Assembly: GCA_003427395.1 (NCBI GenBank)
Contig: BFEA01000006.1
Location: 6,456,318 to 6,488,913, forward strand
Direction of reading: 5' to 3'
Length of the DNA: 32,596 nt
Source of the DNA: Chara braunii
Lineage: Eukaryota; Streptophyta; Charophyceae; Charales; Characeae
The translations under genes were made by a program, and so were the position numbers. Below the pieces are notes generated by a model. That model saw only the letters and a program-made list of their open reading frames with translations, was not told the origin of the DNA and did no database searches. Below, one piece after another: positions 30,010-32,596 of this stretch; position 1 is the stretch's first letter, and each line of letters starts with the position of its first letter.

Positions 30010-30370
30010 TGTGTGTCTCTTTTTTTCCTTTTTTTTATTTGCTTTTTATGGTTTTGATTTTTTTAAAAATACACGAAGTTCCAAAAAAATAAAATAAAAA
30101 ATAGATTATTGTACATCTTTGAAAGATCTACAACCCTATATTTTTTATTTGTTTTTTTCGTTTTTGTTTTAGCCCTTAAAAAATATGTGTGAAACCCAAA
30201 ACAAAAACGCTCATTTCATTTTAGTTTTTGTTTTTTCATTGTGTGTTTATGTTTTTGTTTTTTTTTTAAATATATTTAAGCATCAAAAAATAAAAATAAA
30301 AATACAGGGTTGTAGTCCTAAAAAAAAACTACAACCCTTTTTTTTTTTTTTTTTGGATAATTTGTAGCCC
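30010..30370. other. A/T-homopolymer-rich interior with small inverted repeats
   Basis: Runs of A and T dominate. CTACAACCCT at about 30129 is the inverse of AGGGTTGTAG at about 30306, and CTACAACCC recurs at about 30329. No gene. Confidence 0.6.
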
Positions 30371-30495
30371 TGGAAAAAAATCATCCCGGACCCCGTTAAT
30401 TCGCGTCCAACTCGCGTTTCAACGGGAATTCAACGCGCGTTAAATTTTTCAACGGGGAACCCGCGTTGAATTCAAAATCGGACACACAGCCATTT

Positions 30496-30844
30496 GGTCC
30501 ACCTTTGTGTGTTTCCGGGTCGTGCGCCCGTTCAACGCCGTGTGTGGTCCAAATGTACTTCTTTGGAGCCCTGGCCTTATTGTTGACTTCCCATCCTTTG
30601 TGTCTCAACCGTGTGCTGCGGGATGCGTTTTGTTTGTTCATTCTTGGATGTTTGTTGCTGGATTCGTGGTCACGACTCTGATGGATATATACTCTGCTCG
30701 TTTGGCATGTGTCGTGGTTGTCGTTCTTGGGGAGTTCTTATACATGTCTCGTCCCGTTCCGTGCTCTGTTGGTCCCCCGTTGTTGTCTGATTGCGGATTA
30801 TGCCTTTTTGGTGCTGTTTCCGTCGTAGGTTCAACATTGTTCCC
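30496..30844. other. Upstream region of the right-end reading frame
   Basis: No recognised gene. A GGATATATAC stretch at 30683-30692 could be a TATA box about 155 bp before the preferred start of the next reading frame. I cannot tell whether this is host DNA or more of element B. Confidence 0.35.
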
Positions 30845-32227
30845 ATGGATAATGGTCGAGCTTTGATGCCTTCGTTCCCGATTGGGAGGATCCTTAATCC
30901 AGCGTACATATCTGATTGGATTCCTCCTCCTGGGGCGGGCAGCAATGCCAGATTGCCTTCCAGCCTGTTTGACGATGACTCCAGTTTCCCGGTGTCTCAA
31001 CGGGACTTACTGCGGGTGTTGAGAGGCCTACGAGTCGAAAACAAAGCGCCGAAGAAACAAATCCGTAGGCAACAATCCATCCATGAGGCTGACATGAATG
31101 CACTGAGGGCATTGTTGATTGTCAGGGAGAACATTACAGTTAACCATGTGAACCCTGTAGATGGGCATGTCCGCGTTCCGTTCGACGAGAACGTCAGTGT
31201 GCAGCGCTTAGATGAGGAGTTCATTGGGATTCTTCTCGCAGCGGCTGCTATTGCTGAGCACGAAAAATATATCCTTCGCTCTGAAATTTCGTGGTTAGAG
31301 AGGAGGATAGATGTTCACAGTCAGGTTGATGCTGCCCAGTGAAGATGCAAGGCGTTAGTTGCATAGCATGAGGTCAAAAGCTTCGTTGCGAATATTGATG
31401 TGACAGGTGACCTCGCTACCATTGCGGCACCTTTGTTTTATATCGTCGCCGCAAATGTGCTTCATGAAATGTCCCGTGATATGTACTCGGCTTTGGTTAT
31501 GAACCTTCAGTGGGTAGGGCGCGAGCTTCTTAGGCGTGTTCAGCATGCGCAGAGCAGAGCAGCGTTGCAGTTTGCTGTCGCGAACAACGAGCTCCTTCCG
31601 TTGGTCCGGACTTTGAATCTGAGCCTGCAAATGAAAGACGCTGAGCTCGCGCAACTGCGTGATAGGGGCCTCTTGCCAGTGCCTGGGAATAGGCATGCCG
31701 ATTTTGAATTGGATTTGAGGCGGTCCCAGACTCGTGAGCTATTAATGCTCCGCGAGTTGTTTTGTGGCATTTTGGAAAACCGTGTACCGGTTGGTGAGAC
31801 CAGAACAGTTGTTGTTTTGCGTGATCAGATCCAATCACTTTCTGTCTGCAATGCTGACTTGGAAAGTAGAATGACAAAGCTCACTGTTGCGCTGGCTTTG
31901 CGCATTGACAGACGCCCTGTCCGGGTGCCAAAGCCATTGCCCTACTGTCCCCCGGACATCCTCCTCCATGTTGCGTTTGATGGACGGGTCATGGCCATGT
32001 GTATGAGGGATAGGCTGAGGGTCATACAGAGTGCCACGGAAGTCGGCATGTTGCTTACTGTCGAGGCTGATCGGATCGATATGTTAGGGTTGGATCCTGA
32101 CTCTCCAACTTCGGTTCATGAACGCTTTGACAGCCGTTTCGAGCCTCCCTCGTACGATGAACTCGAGAATGAGATCAGGGATCGACTCAATTTCCGAGTT
32201 GCACGTTGGAGAGTTCTTACTGGCTGA
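30845..32227 (+). pseudogene. Unrecognised helix-rich protein frame, two in-frame stops
   Basis: A continuous frame of ~460 codons, broken only by TGA (31340-31342) and TAG (31364-31366), ends at TGA 32225-32227. I prefer the ATG at 30845 (CCCATGGAT, good context) to the upstream in-frame ATG at 30791. Residues ~55-165 and ~185-340 are rich in Leu, Arg, Glu, Asp and Gln with heptad-like spacing, suggesting coiled coils. Short anchors are RDLLRVLRGLRVENK, EEFIGILLAAAAIAEHEKY, LSLQMKDAELAQLRDRG and LRDQIQSLSVCNADLESRM. Near the C-terminus are PYCPPDILLHVAFDGRVMAMC and an acidic PPSYDELENEIRDRL. I see no RT, integrase, zinc knuckle, signal peptide or membrane segment. It could be a decayed host gene, a gag-like gene of an unknown element, or a gene with recent nonsense changes. 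I assign no function. Confidence 0.55.
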
Positions 32228-32596
32228 ATGTCAAAACCATTTGTCCAGGGTGGAGGTATCCCCGGTCCATGTCCTTCACTTTGGTGCCTGTTGGTTTCTC
32301 TCGTCTCTGCGGCCTCTCAACGAGATTGTTGCGTTTCTTGTGGCTGGCTGCTGTTTGTTGTTCTTCGACTCTTTCCTCAATGAACGACTGGTCCGGTCGG
32401 CTCTGTTTTGAGGGGGGGGGCGCCAACGATGTTTTGTTTTCGTGGCTGTTTGGGCCTTGCGCTCTGCTGGGTGGGTCTATCGTCCGGGCCGGCGTTGCCT
32501 TTGCTGATTTTTGGGTTACCGATTCCTGCCGCTGTGTGTGAACCCTGGTGTGTAAGATGGACTGTGTTAATGTCTCTTTTGCTCTGTCCGCTGATC
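32228..32596. other. Non-coding flank at the right edge
   Basis: No gene or repeat end recognised. An eight-to-nine-base G run is at about 32413-32420. Short frames here have no recognisable motif. Confidence 0.4.

Larger units (their letters stand above)
29127..30491. mobile_element. TIR element inserted in element B's gag, superfamily unassigned
   Basis: The left end is GGCTGTGTATC and the right end, reverse-complemented, GGCTGTGTGTC. ATTT flanks both sides (29123-29126, 30492-30495). Inside each end lie repeated AACGGG, GTTAAA and GTTGAATTC motifs in both orientations (29143-29225 and 30395-30475), as expected for subterminal binding repeats. It encodes no transposase. The interior holds A/T tracts, a (TG)n tract and an inverted piece of the A/B LTR. 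The length of target duplication is ambiguous (4 bp exact, or 5 of 6 if shifted one base), so I do not name a superfamily. Confidence 0.65.

Noticed and set aside
1-32596. tRNA, rRNA or CRISPR features
   Set aside because: No full tRNA cloverleaf, rRNA stretch or regular spacer-repeat array was seen; tandem arrays here have no unique spacers.

Overview
This window is repeat-dominated nuclear DNA of a eukaryote. I see no bacterial operons, RNA genes or CRISPR array. It is filled with decayed Ty3/gypsy LTR retrotransposons, two terminal-inverted-repeat elements and several tandem or microsatellite repeats. One unrecognised protein-coding region lies at the right end. Plant-type primer-binding sites (TGGTATCRGAGC, the initiator-methionine tRNA type), chromodomain integrases and the general texture suggest the streptophyte lineage. 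A charophyte alga such as Chara is my best guess from the style of the gag proteins, but this is inference, not proof.

Layout. 1-3326 holds tandem repeats (55-bp units near 331, 45-bp units near 1456) and a ~1.04-kb hAT-like element (1716-2751) with an 8-bp target duplication. 3327-4423 is an LTR-like copy of the A/B family. 4734-9895 is the 5' part of gypsy element A on the + strand (LTR, PBS, leader, broken gag, protease, start of RT). Element A is cut inside its RT by the 3' LTR of gypsy element C. Element C occupies 9896 to about 17245 on the - strand and carries 3' LTR, PPT, long 3' UTR, chromodomain integrase, RNase H, RT, protease, gag and an AT-rich leader. Element D (17246-25992, - strand) is complete with two LTRs and has apparently inserted in AT-rich DNA beside C's gag. 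26026-29126 is the 5' part of element B, a second member of family A. Its gag is interrupted by a TIR element (29127-30491), which itself carries an inverted fragment of the A/B LTR. 30496-32596 contains an unrecognised, helix-rich reading frame of about 460 codons with two in-frame stops.

How it fits together. The order of insertion can be read from the junctions: A came first, C later entered A's RT, D entered next to C, and the TIR element entered B. None of the elements keeps an intact polyprotein. Across A, B, C, D and the right-hand reading frame I counted 21 in-frame stops. All are compatible with single C-to-T changes at CAA, CAG or CGA codons. Two proteases have a catalytic DTG/DSG turned into DIG by an ATA codon, consistent with the same C-to-T change. 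This looks like long-term decay of methylated, silenced transposons. Features that stand out as possibly undescribed are a cluster of 13 GGTCAA (W-box-like) motifs in D's leader, a palindromic CArG/TATA-like core in the A/B LTR, a conserved second TATA box downstream of the A/B PBS, and the unknown right-end protein. Single N bases at 2272, 5359, 10208 and 25839 mark assembly joins. The last is flanked by an exact 90-bp duplication that is probably artificial.
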